Source of the DNA: Utricularia gibba
Lineage: Eukaryota > Streptophyta > Magnoliopsida > Lamiales > Lentibulariaceae
Direction of reading: 5' to 3'
Length of the DNA: 64,000 nucleotides
NCBI GenBank assembly: GCA_002189035.1
Contig: CM007992.1
Span: 1,984,001 to 2,048,000 of the forward strand
Part shown: positions 1 through 9,251 of the stretch, one piece after another
Layout of the letters: the number at the start of each line of letters is the position of its first letter
How positions within the stretch are numbered: the first letter of the stretch is position 1
The notes under the pieces: generated by a model
Seen by the model: only the letters and a program-made list of their open reading frames with translations
Database searches by the model: none
Told to the model about the DNA's origin: nothing
Made by a program: the position numbers and the translations under genes

Positions 1-1963
1 TCCAGGGAAGAGAAATCACATGCATCCTTTACCTACTTTGAAGATGAGCCAGAAATATCTTTTGAAAATCCTTTTGAGTATGAGTGTGCTCTAATGACAG
101 TAGCCTCAGATGCTAAAGATTGGTACTTGGACTCTGGTGCCTCCTATCATGTATGTTGTGATACAAGGTCATTTCTCAAGCTTGAAAGGATTGGGAAGGA
201 GGTAAGCACGTGCACTGGTGAAAATATTGGCACTGTGGGCAAAGGAAGCATTTTACTCTTGCTAAAAGAAGGAATTGTTCAAGTTGATGATGTTTATTAT
301 TCACCAAACCTCAAACAGAACCTGTTGAGCTTTGGCCAATTGAGCAGGCAAGGTTTTGACATTGAGCTGATGAAGGATGCTGGTGGTATAACCACTAAAG
401 TTAAGGTTGCTGATCCAAAAACGAAGATTGAATTCCATGCTGTGTTGACCACCTACAACCTCTACCAAATCATGGTCAGTGATCATAAAAGTTGTATTTT
501 CTCACTTCAGGATCAAAGCAGCCTTTGGCACAAACGTTTTGGGCACTATAGCTTCAACAATTTGAAAATATTGCAGAAGAATAAGGAAGTACTGGAATTG
601 AAAGACATCAAGTTTGCTAATGCCATATGTGAAGTGTGCCATCAAGGTAAGCAATGTAGAAAGCCGTTTTATTCCAGTGATTCAGTAGCAAAGGAGAAAT
701 TAGAGCTTGTGCATACAGATGTTTGTGGACCATTTAAGGAATGTTCATTAGGGGGAGTAGATATTTTGTTACATTCATTGATGATTATTCACGTTATTGT
801 TGGGTTTACTTTCTTAAAAGCAAGTCAGAAGTTCATCATATCTTTCGAAAATTCAAAGTGATGATTGAGAATCAGAGTGGATGCTCTTTGAAGATGATTA
901 GATCAGACAATGGAGGCGAATTCTACAATAATAGCATGAGAATGTTCTGTGAAAATGAGGGAATCATGCATCAATTCACCGTACCATATTCTCCACAACA
1001 GAATGGTGTATGTGAAAGGAGAAACAGAACAATCCTTGATATGTCAAGATGTCTATTGTTTGAGAAAGATCTTCCTGTAAATTTCTGGGCTGAAGCGGTA
1101 TCTACATCTGTATATCTATTGAACTTGCTTCCCTCAAGGGCGATTAGTGGAAAAACCGCGCATGAAAAATGGCATGGTTATATTAAAAAGGTTGATCATT
1201 TCAGAATCTTTGGTAGTCTGTGTTTTACTCATGTACCAGACCAAAAACGAGGAAAACTTGATAAGAAATCTGCATCTGGTGTATTTGTTGGTTATAGCAA
1301 CACTACCAAGGGATATAAAGTTTATTTACCTCAACAGAAGAAATTTATTTTCAGCCATGATGTCACTTTTGATGAAGGTGCAAGGTATACTTTAATTGAT
1401 GATTGCATTTCTCTGAATGATGTAGAAGCTCATAAAAGTGATGGAAGGCATAGCACCCATGGGAAAGGAGACCTCTGGACACACATGTCTCAAAACTTCT
1501 CTTAAATAAGTGCCCTGTAGTCTGGTTTTCGAAGAAACAAAAAGTGGTAGCACAATCAACAGCTGAAGCAGAATACATCTCAGCAGCACATGCTTCGAAC
1601 TATTGTGTTTGGTTCAGGCAGATGCTAAACGAACTTGGATTCATACAACAGGAAGCTACACATCTGCTTATGGATAATCGAGCTGCAATCTCCATTGCCA
1701 AGGATCCGACGAACTTCAGCAAAGCCAAACACATAAGAATCAGGTATCATGTCATAAGTAATTACATCAAGGAGAAGAAGATTAAAGTGCAATATGTTGA
1801 GAGTGGGAATCAGCTTGCTGATGGGCTCACCAAAGGTTTGAACAGAGTTCACTTTGAGCTAGCAAGGAAGAACATGAATCTCATGATTATGGAAGACTTT
1901 CTCAAATTGGGAGATCTCGGTCTGGGAAGGAATGTTGGAGATCAGCCTCAATCCAAACCTTGA
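1..1963 (+). pseudogene. Co1 gag-pol remnant: PR-INT joined to RNase H end
   Basis: Aspartic protease motif WYLDSGASYH lies near 121-150, the integrase zinc-binding region near 525-660 (WHKRFGH, then CEVCHQGK), and the integrase core near 720-1030 (DVCGPF, SDNGGEF, NGVCERRN). Two lesions break it. A G-run near 750-755 is one base shorter than in the other copies, splitting the frame (94-861 against 741-1505). At about 1500 the sequence jumps from the end of the integrase region (NFS) straight into RNase H (NKCPVVWF), removing about 1.57 kb that includes nearly all of RT. The RNase H tail (STAEAEY, MDNRAAIS, LADGLTKG) is open and ends inside the 3' LTR. It cannot make a working polyprotein. 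Confidence 0.93.
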
Positions 1964-2255
1964 AGGTGATTGGAAGAACTAAACATGTGTCATAATGTCA
2001 TATTTCAGATAAAAAAGGTATTGGGTTCGAGCATGGAATTGTTGGATTTGAGTTGTTGGGCTTTTTGTGTGTTTTCAATGATTGTGGCCCACTGTTGGGT
2101 AACCTAGGTATTGGGTATATATAAACCCTACTAGGAATGCGTGTCATTAAGTTTTCGGTCATTATTATTGTTCATGAGTCGTTTTTCATCCAAGGTGATC
2201 TCATAAGCATTACCTTTTTGTTACTTCCCAAGACTCTATTTTTCTTGCAACAACA
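1933..2255 (+). repeat. 3' LTR of Co1 (323 bp)
   Basis: Starts TGTTGGAGATCAG and ends CTTGCAACAACA. It contains the family's TATATATAA promoter-like box near 2117. The polypurine tract before it is damaged (CTGGGAAGGAA instead of a G-run). Right flank GCAAG is the expected TSD. Confidence 0.95.
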
Positions 2256-3459
2256 GCAAGTTCCTCATATCTTCCGAAAATTCAAAGTGATAACTGAGAA
2301 TCAAAGTGGATGCTCCTTAAAGATGATTCGATCAGACAATAGAGGTGAATTCTAAAATAATAGCATGAGAATGTGCTGTGAAAATGTGGGAATCATGCAT
2401 CAATTCACCGTTCCATATTCTCCACAACAGAATGATATATGTGAAAGGAGAAACACAACAATCCTTTATATGTCAAGATGCCTATTGTTTGAGAAAGGTC
2501 TTCTTGTAAATTTTTGGGCTGAAGCGTTATCTACATCTATATATCTATTGAACATGCTTCCATCCAGGGCGATCATGAAAAATGTCATGGTTATATTAAA
2601 AAGGTTGATCATCTCAGAATCTTTGGTAGTCTATGTTTTACTCATATACCAGACAAAAATCAAGGGAAACTTGATATGAAATCTGTATCTGGTGTATTTG
2701 TTGATTATAGCAACACTACCAAGGGATATAAAGTTTATATACGTGACCAGAAGAAATTTATCTTCAGCCATGATGTCTCTTTTGATGAAGGTGCAAGGTA
2801 TACTTGAATTGATAATTGCATTTCTCTGAATGATGCAGAAGCTCTTAAAATCTATTATTGATTTCGGATTGTTCTATCCTTATGAAGGTGAAAAACCAGT
2901 CTTGAAACTTCGAGCCTACTCAGATAGTGATTATGGTATGACTGAAGATAACAAGAGTACATCTGGTGCACTCTTCTTCTTAAATAAGAGTCCTGTAATC
3001 TGGTTTTTGAAGAAACAAAAGGTGGTAGCACAATCAACAGCTGAAGCAGAATACATCTCAGCAACACATGCTTCGAACTATTGTGTTTGGTTGAGCCAGA
3101 TGCTAAACGAACTTGGATTCATACAAAAGGAAGCTACACATCTGCCTATGGATAATCGAGTTGCAATCTCCATTGCCAAGGATCCGACGAACTTCAGCAA
3201 AGCCAAGCAAATAAGAATCAGGTATCATGTCATAAGGAATTACATCAAGGAAAAGAAGATTAAAGTGCAGTATGTTGAGAGTGGGAATCAGCTTGCTGAT
3301 GGGCTCACCAAAGGTTTGAATAGAGTTCAGTTTGAGTTAGCAAGGAAGAACATGAATCTCATGAGTATGGAAGATTTTCTCAAGTTGGGAGATCTCTGTC
3401 TGGGCGGAGTGTTGGAGATCAGCCTCAATCCGAAGGTTGAAGGTGATTGGAAGCATTAA
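2256..3459 (+). pseudogene. Co2 (copy 1) integrase / RNase H remnant
   Basis: Integrase core pieces are visible (IRSDNRGEF, in which the first G of the usual NGGEF is R, then PYSPQQN and CERRN). A TAA replaces the tyrosine codon right after GEF (near 2354). A 16-bp deletion near 2572, shared with Co10, breaks the frame. Near 2850 the reading jumps from the integrase C-terminal region into the start of RNase H, losing RT. The last segment (2830-3459) is an open RNase H stretch (AYSDSDYG, STAEAEY, MDNRVAIS, LADGLTKG) that reads through the polypurine tract into the LTR and stops at TAA. Not functional. Confidence 0.9.
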
Positions 3460-3695
3460 TCTTGTGTCATAATGTCATGTTTCAGATAAAAAAGGTGTTG
3501 GATCGAGCATGGAACTGTTGGGTTCGAGTTGCTGGACTTTTTGTTTGTTTTCAATGATTGTGGCCCACTGTTGGTTAACTTCAGTATTGGGTATATATAA
3601 ACCCTACTAGGAATGCGTGTCAACTAGGTTTTCGGTCATTCTTATTGTTCATGAGTCGTTTTTCATCCGGAAACTTTATCTTTCTTGCATCAACA
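3410..3695 (+). repeat. 3' LTR of Co2 copy 1 (286 bp, internally deleted)
   Basis: B-type LTR: begins TGTTGGAGATCAG and ends TTGCATCAACA, but about 36 bp near its U5 end are replaced (CATCC joined to GGAAAC). Flank to the right is GTTTG. No matching left TSD can be read because the 5' LTR is not in the window. Confidence 0.9.
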
Positions 3696-4083
3696 GTTTG
3701 GTGTTCGAAAATCGATTAAGAGTCCTTCAAATCCTCTTGTTTCAGCTTTAATTGCTCCTATTAAGAAATAGGTGCCTTGTTAGTCGTTTTCCAAACACGG
3801 TTTCCCCCATTGATGTATATGAAATACTCAATATTCTTTATCTATCTGCAATGTGAACATCTGTTAGAAAATGTTGAGGGGTTGTGGACCCACACTCTTA
3901 GTAACATGGTTTTAATTATGGGATTCATGGCTAATTATGTCAGATATATCTGCGGCATCTTTGAAAGTAAGCCAAACACAAAAGATGAGGGAAACATGTT
4001 TATACATCATTTGGTGCGGGTTTGTAGGTGGTGGTTGGAAAATATCTCTTATGATCACTACAGATGAACTTGGACAATACATG
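3696..4083. other. Unassigned spacer between Co2 and the Gy1 LTR (copy 1)
   Basis: 388 bp that match none of the retroelement families here. It holds a 96-codon open frame (3777-4067, plus) whose product I do not recognise: no clear domain, a hydrophobic stretch near the start, Trp- and Tyr-rich. The frame is also open in the duplicate at 15789-16079, but with few differences between copies that is no evidence of selection. It could be host sequence that preceded the insertions or a decayed gene fragment. Confidence 0.4.
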
Positions 4084-4653
4084 TGATGTGACTCTCTAAT
4101 CTAAAGAGTTCAGAAACCCACGAATAATAGGTAATTTTGAAGCTTAGAAAGGAACCCATCCAAGTCTACCATCAAAAGAATGAATTAGGAGACAAACTTC
4201 AGAAGGAGAATGAATTGGAATTAATAGTCTTAGGAAACCACAAGCTCAAAGTTTGATAAATCAAGAGCAAATACGTAAATGAAATAAACTAAAGGTCCTC
4301 AAGGAGTAAATCTCTAGAGTTCTTCTACTCTATAAGTGGTATCTAACATTTCTGAGCCCAAACTACATAAAAAGGAACACCTAACAAGTGCTAAGCACAC
4401 ATCAAAGTCGAGAACATGTTTTGAGCTCTAAGATAGATTCAGGCTAAAGTAGTTGGACTCATTTAATGGTAAGTGTTCAAGCTCAAGTTTGCTTTCAATA
4501 GTGTTGAGTAGACTGTTGAGTGTATCTTCAGTCATCTTGCTCTTACTCCATGTCATTAGTTCTAGTGAAATGATCTTACGCTCCAAATTGCTCACTTCTG
4601 CAACATTCTAATCAATGCTTAAATACTCTTCATCATCTTCTTAGGGCTCATCA
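4084..4653 (-). repeat. Gy1 3' LTR, copy 1 (570 bp)
   Basis: Same LTR family as 11931-12535 and 53542-54146: begins TGATGTGAC on the plus strand and ends GGGCTCATCA. It is about 35 bp shorter than those two through small deletions. On the minus strand it follows the integrase tail and a purine-rich tract (AAGAAGGGGGAGA), so it is the 3' LTR of a minus-strand gypsy element. Confidence 0.85.
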
Positions 4654-4861
4654 TCTCCCCCTTCTTTAGGTAGATTCGTCCCTGAATCTATTTCGAAAAG
4701 GGACAAATTAGCAACATTGAAAGTTGAATGAACAGAATACTCACGTGGCAAAAGTATCTTGTATGCATTATTATTCAGGTGCTCAACAACTAGAAAAGAG
4801 CCATGTCCACGAGGAAGAAGTTTTGACTTTATCTTGGTGGAATACCTCTCCTTCCTAAGAT
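4641..4861 (-). pseudogene. Gy1 integrase C-terminal tail, copy 1
   Basis: The minus frame reads LRKERYSTKIKSKLLPRG, then NAYKILLPREY and FNVANLSLF. This is the usual C-terminal region of a chromovirus-type gypsy integrase just before the end of pol. A stop follows GDDEP inside the LTR. Its upstream end is cut at 4862 by the Co3 LTR with left flank AAGAT. The matching upstream integrase part is at 24435, where AAGAT recurs. Function is lost. Confidence 0.88.
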
Positions 4862-5049
4862 TGTTGGAGATCAGCCTCAATCCAAAGCTTGAAGGTGATT
4901 GGAAGAACTAAACTTGTGTCATAATGTCATATTTCAGATAAAAAAAGGTGTTGGGTTCGAGCATGAAAGTGTTGGATTCGAGTTGTTAGGCTTTTTGTGT
5001 GTTTTCAATGATTGTAGCCCACTGTTGGGTAACCTAGATATTGGGTATA
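4862..5049 (+). repeat. Truncated 5' LTR of Co3 copy 1 (188 bp)
   Basis: A-type LTR start (CAAAGCTTGAAGG, AACTAAACTTG) ending at TTGGGTATA, where it joins directly to the middle of gag (ATGTTAGACAATG). The deletion took the downstream LTR half, the primer-binding site and the gag N-terminus. Left flank AAGAT. Confidence 0.92.
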
Positions 5050-6643
5050 ATGTTAGACAATGAAACCATACAAGTCTATTATGAACGTACTGCGAAGCTT
5101 GTGAAGGAGATTTGAGGATTGGGGGAAAAACTTGAGAATCAAAAGGTGATTAGCAAGGCAATCATGAGCCTACCTGCAAGATTCGAGCCAAAGTTATGTG
5201 CACTTGAGACAGAAAGAAAAATCCTTGACATTATTGAAGGAAAGCTCCATCAGCTGTATCCTGAATATCCTGTTTCACCAGGACCAACATTTAGAGAGTT
5301 CATGATTCAGTTGCAATCTATAGAAAAGAGATTGAAACTAAGAGATGGTTATGAAGTTGATAAAACTTATGGTGAAGCTGCTCTCCTCACCAAAATGCAG
5401 AATATGAATATAACCTCAGGTGCAATTAACAATGTCAAGGATGTCAAGACAACAGCCATCAAACAATCACCAACGTCAATCCAAACATCAACGATGGGCA
5501 ATCAGAAGTGCAGGCATTGTGACAAATCCAACCATAAGAGTGAAGATTGTGGGACTTTAAGCACAAATGGTTTTGACATTGAGCTGATGAAGGATGTTGG
5601 TGGTATAACCACTAAAGTTAAGGTTGCTGATCCAAAAACGAAGATTGAATTCCATGCTGTGTTGACCACCTACAACCTCTACCAAATCATGGTCAGTGAT
5701 TATAAAAGTTGTATTTTCTCATTTCAGGATCAAAGCAGCCTTTGGCACAAACGTTTTGGGACTATAGCTTCAACAATTTGAAAATATTGCAGAAGAATAA
5801 CGAAGTACTGGAATTGAAAGACATCAAGTTGGTAATGCCATATGTGAAGTGTGCCATCAAGGTAAACAATGTAGAAAGCCCTTTTATTCTAGTGATTCAG
5901 TAGCAAAGGAGAAATTAGAGCTTGTGCATACAGATGTTTGTGGACCATTTAAGGAATGTTCATTAGGGGGGAGTAGATATTTTGTTACATTCATTGATAA
6001 TTATTCACGTTATTGTTGGGTTTACTTTCTTAAAAGCAAGTCAGAAGTTCATCATATCTTTCGAAAATTCAAAGTGATGATTGAGAATCAGAGTGGATGC
6101 TCTTTGAAGATGATTAGATCAGACAATGGAGGTGAATTCTAAAATAATAGCATGAGAATGTTCTGTGAAAATGAGGGAATCATGCATCAATTCACCGTAC
6201 CATATTCTCCACAACATGTTGGTGTAAGTGAAAAGAGAAACAGAACAATCCTTGATATGTCAAGATGTATATTGTTTGAGAAAGATCTTCCTGTAAATTT
6301 CTGCGCTGAAGCGGTATCTACATCTGTATATCTATTGAACTTGCTTCCCTCAAGGGCGATTAGTGGAAAAACCGCGCATGAAAAATGGCATGGTTATATT
6401 AAAAAGGTTGATCATCTCAGAATCTTTGGTAGTCTGTGTTTTACTCATGTACCAGACCAAAAACGAGGAAAACTTGATAAGAAATCTGCATCTGGTGTAT
6501 TTGTTGGTTATAGCAACACTACCAAGGGATATAAAGTTTATTTACCTCAACAGAAGAAATTTATTTTCAGCCATGATGTCACTTTTGATGAAGGTGCAAG
6601 GTATATTTTCATTGATGATTGTATTTCTCTGAATGATGCATAA
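5050..6643 (+). pseudogene. Co3 (copy 1) gag-PR-INT remnant
   Basis: Gag is open from about 5119 to one zinc knuckle (CRHCDKSNHKSEDC). The other two knuckles and the protease active site are deleted: STN joins directly to GFDIELM at about 5570. Frameshifts follow near 5758 and 5831. The integrase core has DVCGPF and SDNGGEF, then a TAA in place of tyrosine near 6140. A further TAA ends the segment near 6641. The tyrosine-to-TAA change is also present in Co2. No protease and no complete integrase can be made. Confidence 0.9.
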
Positions 6644-6700
6644 GCTCATCAAAGTGATGGAAGGCATAGCACCCATGGGAAAGGAGACCTCTGGACACGC

Positions 6701-8749
6701 ATGCCTCAAAACTTCTCTTCCAGGAATTCAACAAACCAAGAAACTTCAGAACTCGTTCATGAAGATTCAAATCAAGTAAATGATCAGCATTCAGATGAGA
6801 ATTTTCCAGCTCCAGAGGAGGAGAAGGCCAATGATCTACATTTAGATGGGAATTTCGAAATCCCAGAAGAGGAGCAAGGCACGAATGCAGAAGACTCATC
6901 AACAGATGAATCTGATGGAGAGGAACCTGATACTGATGATGAAGATTATTACCCATCTGATCGTGATTGGCAAAGGAGGAAACGCAAAAACATCAGAGAT
7001 TCAATAGATAATGAAGATAGTCATGTTACTGACATTAGACGAAGCAAAAGAAACAAGGCTCCTACAATAAGTTTCTCCAAGTTGAATGATGATGTCCAAG
7101 ATGCTGTAGCTGATATTTTGGCTGGATTATTGACAGGAGATCCAACATCATTTGAAGTGGCTGTACAAAATCCGAAATGGAGAGAGGCCATGAAGGAAGA
7201 AATGAACTCTATACTTGAAAATGAAACATGGGAGTTAGTTGATAAACCCAAGGATAGAGGTTTCAAACCTATTGGCCTCAAGTGGTTATTCAAAACCAAG
7301 ATGAATGCAGATGGTTCTATCAACAAATATAAGGCTAGATTAGTAGCCAAGGGATATAGTCAGATCAAAGGAATAAATTTTCATGAGGTTTTTGCACCAG
7401 TAGCAAGATTTGACACGATTAAAGTACTTCTTGCCATTTCAGCTGCTCATGGATGGAAAGTGCATCACATGGATGTTAAGACTGCGTTCTTGAATGGTGT
7501 GTTGGAGGAGGTTGTTTTTGTTGAACAACCAAAGGGCTTCGAAGTGTCAGGTCATGAAGACAAGGTATTGAAGCTAAAGAAATCTCTCTATGGGTTGAAG
7601 CAAGCTCCTAGAGCATGGAATGAACGCATGGATAACTTTCTTCAGGGTATTGGTTTCAGAAAAACATATAGTGATTACTCACTATATGTTAAAGGAAAAG
7701 AAGATGATCGTTTATTTATTAGCTTATATGTGGATGATCTTATGATTACCTCAGGTAATGAAAGGAAGATTGAGGAATTCAAAGGTCTGCTCAAAAATGA
7801 ATTCAAAATGACTGACCTTGGAATGATGTCTTACTATCTAGGCATGGAAATTCATCAGCTTGAAGGTGTTGGAACATTCATATCTCAGAAAAAGTACTGT
7901 AATGAACTTCTTGAAAGGTTTGGGTTCAAAGATGTCAATCCTTCAAAAACGCCTTTGGATTACAAACAAGTGATTGGAGAGAACAATCAGGGAAAGAATG
8001 TGGATGCCACTACTTATAGAAGTATGATTGGAAGCCTCATTTATCTCCAGCATACAAGGCCTGACTTGTGTTTTTGTGTAAACGTCTTATCTCGCTTCCT
8101 CAACAAACCAACAACAACTCACATGGCAGCTGTGAAAAGAGCTTTCAGGTACATAAAATCATCTACTGATTTCGGATTGTTCTATCCCTATGAAGGTGAA
8201 AAACCAGTCTTGAAACTTAGAGCCTACTCAGATAGTGATTATGGTATGGCTGAAGATAGCAAGAGTACATCTGGTGCACTCTTCTTCTTAAATAAGTGCC
8301 CTGTAGTCTGGTTTTCGAAGAAACAAAAAGTGGTAGCACAATCAACAGCTGAAGCAGAATACATCTCAGCAGCACATGCTTCGAACTATTGTGTTTGGTT
8401 CAGGCAGATGCTAAACGAACTTGGATTCATACAACAGGAAGCTACACATCTGCTTATGGATAATCGAGCTGCAATCTCCATTGCCAAGGATCCGACGAAC
8501 TTCAGCAAAGCCAAACACATAAGAATCAGGTATCATGTCATAAGGAATTACATCAAGGAGAAGAAGATTAAAGTGCAATATGTTGAGAGTGGGAATCAGC
8601 TTGCTGATGGGCTCACCAAAGGTTTGAACAGAGTTCACTTTGAGCTAGCAAGGAAGAACATGAATCTCATGACTATGGAAGACTTTCTCAAATTGGGAGA
8701 TCTCGGTCTGGGGGGGAATGTTGGAGATCAGCCTCAATCCAAACCTTGA
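6701..8749 (+). CDS. Co3 (copy 1) RT-RNase H open frame (682 codons)
   Basis: An uninterrupted frame follows the last integrase stop. It starts with an acidic Ser/Asp/Glu-rich linker (about residues 10-95) and a basic patch (RRKRKN). Reverse transcriptase follows (NPKWREAM near 155, DVKTAFLNG near 255, catalytic YVDDL near 342), then RNase H (AYSDSDYG near 508, STAEAEY near 548, MDNRAAIS near 585, LADGLTKG near 633). The last ~10 codons lie in the LTR. All the RT and RNase H signature motifs are present. As a fragment of a gag-pol it has no normal route to translation, and the ATG at 6701 is simply the first in frame. Confidence 0.85.
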   Translation: MPQNFSSRNSTNQETSELVHEDSNQVNDQHSDENFPAPEEEKANDLHLDGNFEIPEEEQGTNAEDSSTDESDGEEPDTDDEDYYPSDRDWQRRKRKNIRDSIDNEDSHVTDIRRSKRNKAPTISFSKLNDDVQDAVADILAGLLTGDPTSFEVAVQNPKWREAMKEEMNSILENETWELVDKPKDRGFKPIGLKWLFKTKMNADGSINKYKARLVAKGYSQIKGINFHEVFAPVARFDTIKVLLAISAAHGWKVHHMDVKTAFLNGVLEEVVFVEQPKGFEVSGHEDKVLKLKKSLYGLKQAPRAWNERMDNFLQGIGFRKTYSDYSLYVKGKEDDRLFISLYVDDLMITSGNERKIEEFKGLLKNEFKMTDLGMMSYYLGMEIHQLEGVGTFISQKKYCNELLERFGFKDVNPSKTPLDYKQVIGENNQGKNVDATTYRSMIGSLIYLQHTRPDLCFCVNVLSRFLNKPTTTHMAAVKRAFRYIKSSTDFGLFYPYEGEKPVLKLRAYSDSDYGMAEDSKSTSGALFFLNKCPVVWFSKKQKVVAQSTAEAEYISAAHASNYCVWFRQMLNELGFIQQEATHLLMDNRAAISIAKDPTNFSKAKHIRIRYHVIRNYIKEKKIKVQYVESGNQLADGLTKGLNRVHFELARKNMNLMTMEDFLKLGDLGLGGNVGDQPQSKP

Positions 8750-8841
8750 AGGTGATTGGAAGAACTAAACATGTGTCATAATGTCATATGTTTAGTTCTT
8801 CCAATCACCTTCAAGGTTTGGATTGAGGCTGATCTCCAACA
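8719..8841. repeat. Palindrome of LTR ends (arms of at least 52 bp)
   Basis: The first 52 bp of an A'-type LTR in plus orientation (8719-8770) are followed by 19 bp and then a perfect inverted copy (8790-8841). The plus arm is the 3' LTR stub of Co3. The minus arm ends exactly at the LTR terminus and abuts a primer-binding-site leader, as if a minus-strand element had inserted there before inversion or deletion fused the two. Confidence 0.93.
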
Positions 8842-9179
8842 TACTGCTCTGATACCATGTTGATGCAAGAAAAAGAGAGTCTTGGGAAGTAACAAAAAGG
8901 TAATGCTTCTGAGATCACTTTGAATGAAAAACGACTCATGAACAATAAGAATGACCAAAACCCTAATTGACACGCATTCCTAGTAGGGTTTATATATACC
9001 CAATACCTAGGTTACCCAACAGTGGGCCACAATTATTGAAAACACACAAAAAGCCCAACAACTCGAATTCAACACTTCCATGCTCGAACTCAACACCTTT
9101 TATCTGAAATATAACATTATGACACAAGATTAGTGCTTCCAATCACCTTCAAACTTTGGATTGAGGCTGATCTCCAACA
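8842..9179 (-). mobile_element. Co5: minus-strand Copia LTR with primer site (C subfamily)
   Basis: On the minus strand a complete C-type LTR (9179-8858, 322 bp) is followed by TGGTATCAGAGC and AGTA (8857-8842). There the sequence switches exactly to the terminus of another LTR. All of gag-pol is missing. The upstream flank on the minus strand is CTTGC (GCAAG on plus) within Gy2 RT. The C-type features (TTGAATTCGAG, AATAATTG, CTCTTTTTC) match Co7 and Co12. Confidence 0.88.
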
Positions 9180-9251
9180 GCAAGGACTCATGCTCTCACG
9201 CACAAATCCTTTAGACACCAATTCCTCAACTTGTTTTTGTATTTCCTTCGT

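Larger units (their letters stand above)
1..2255 (+). mobile_element. Co1: Ty1/Copia element, 3' part only (A' subfamily)
   Basis: The window opens inside the gag-PR region of a Copia element, so its 5' LTR and gag start lie outside. What remains is protease, integrase, a fused RNase H end, a degraded polypurine tract and a complete 3' LTR. The base sequence is close to Co7 and Co11. After the LTR comes GCAAG followed by integrase sequence of an older element (Co2). The same GCAAG flanks both sides of a solo LTR at the equivalent site 12,012 bp downstream, which fixes the insertion site. Confidence 0.93.
2256..3695 (+). mobile_element. Co2 (copy 1): old Ty1/Copia, B subfamily, 3' part
   Basis: Begins at the GCAAG TSD of Co1 in mid-integrase and runs through a collapsed pol region to its own 3' LTR. 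It carries stop codons, frame breaks and large deletions, and its LTR is shortened. The 5' half lies left of the window, but the duplicate at 12536-15707 shows part of it. Confidence 0.9.
1933..7062 (+). repeat. Segmental duplication, copy 1 (partner 13945-19070)
   Basis: Everything from the Co1 LTR through the Co2 remnant, the spacer, the Gy1 LTR and tail and the first part of Co3 recurs at an offset of exactly 12,012 bp. By eye there are roughly ten substitutions over the first ~4 kb, then denser differences after about 6170. Junctions between unrelated elements are shared, so this is duplication of a genomic block and not independent insertion. Upstream of 1933 the copies differ: Co1 internal sequence here, a solo LTR there. 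Confidence 0.92.
4862..8789 (+). mobile_element. Co3 (copy 1): rearranged Ty1/Copia element
   Basis: Runs from a truncated 5' LTR through a shortened gag-PR-INT, an open RT-RH and a polypurine tract to the first 71 bp of a 3' LTR. It lacks U5, the primer-binding site and the gag start, so it could not prime its own replication. The 5' LTR is A-type, whereas the 3' LTR stub is A'-type (AAACCTTG, AAACATGTG), as in Co11. With the change in similarity around 6.2-6.7 kb, this suggests the 3' half was replaced or converted by a Co11-like copy. Confidence 0.88.

Noticed and set aside
9180-9184. GCAAG next to Co5 being the same TSD as that of Co1 and the solo LTR
   Set aside because: The bases beyond differ completely (gypsy RT against Copia integrase). 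A 5-bp match by chance is likely.
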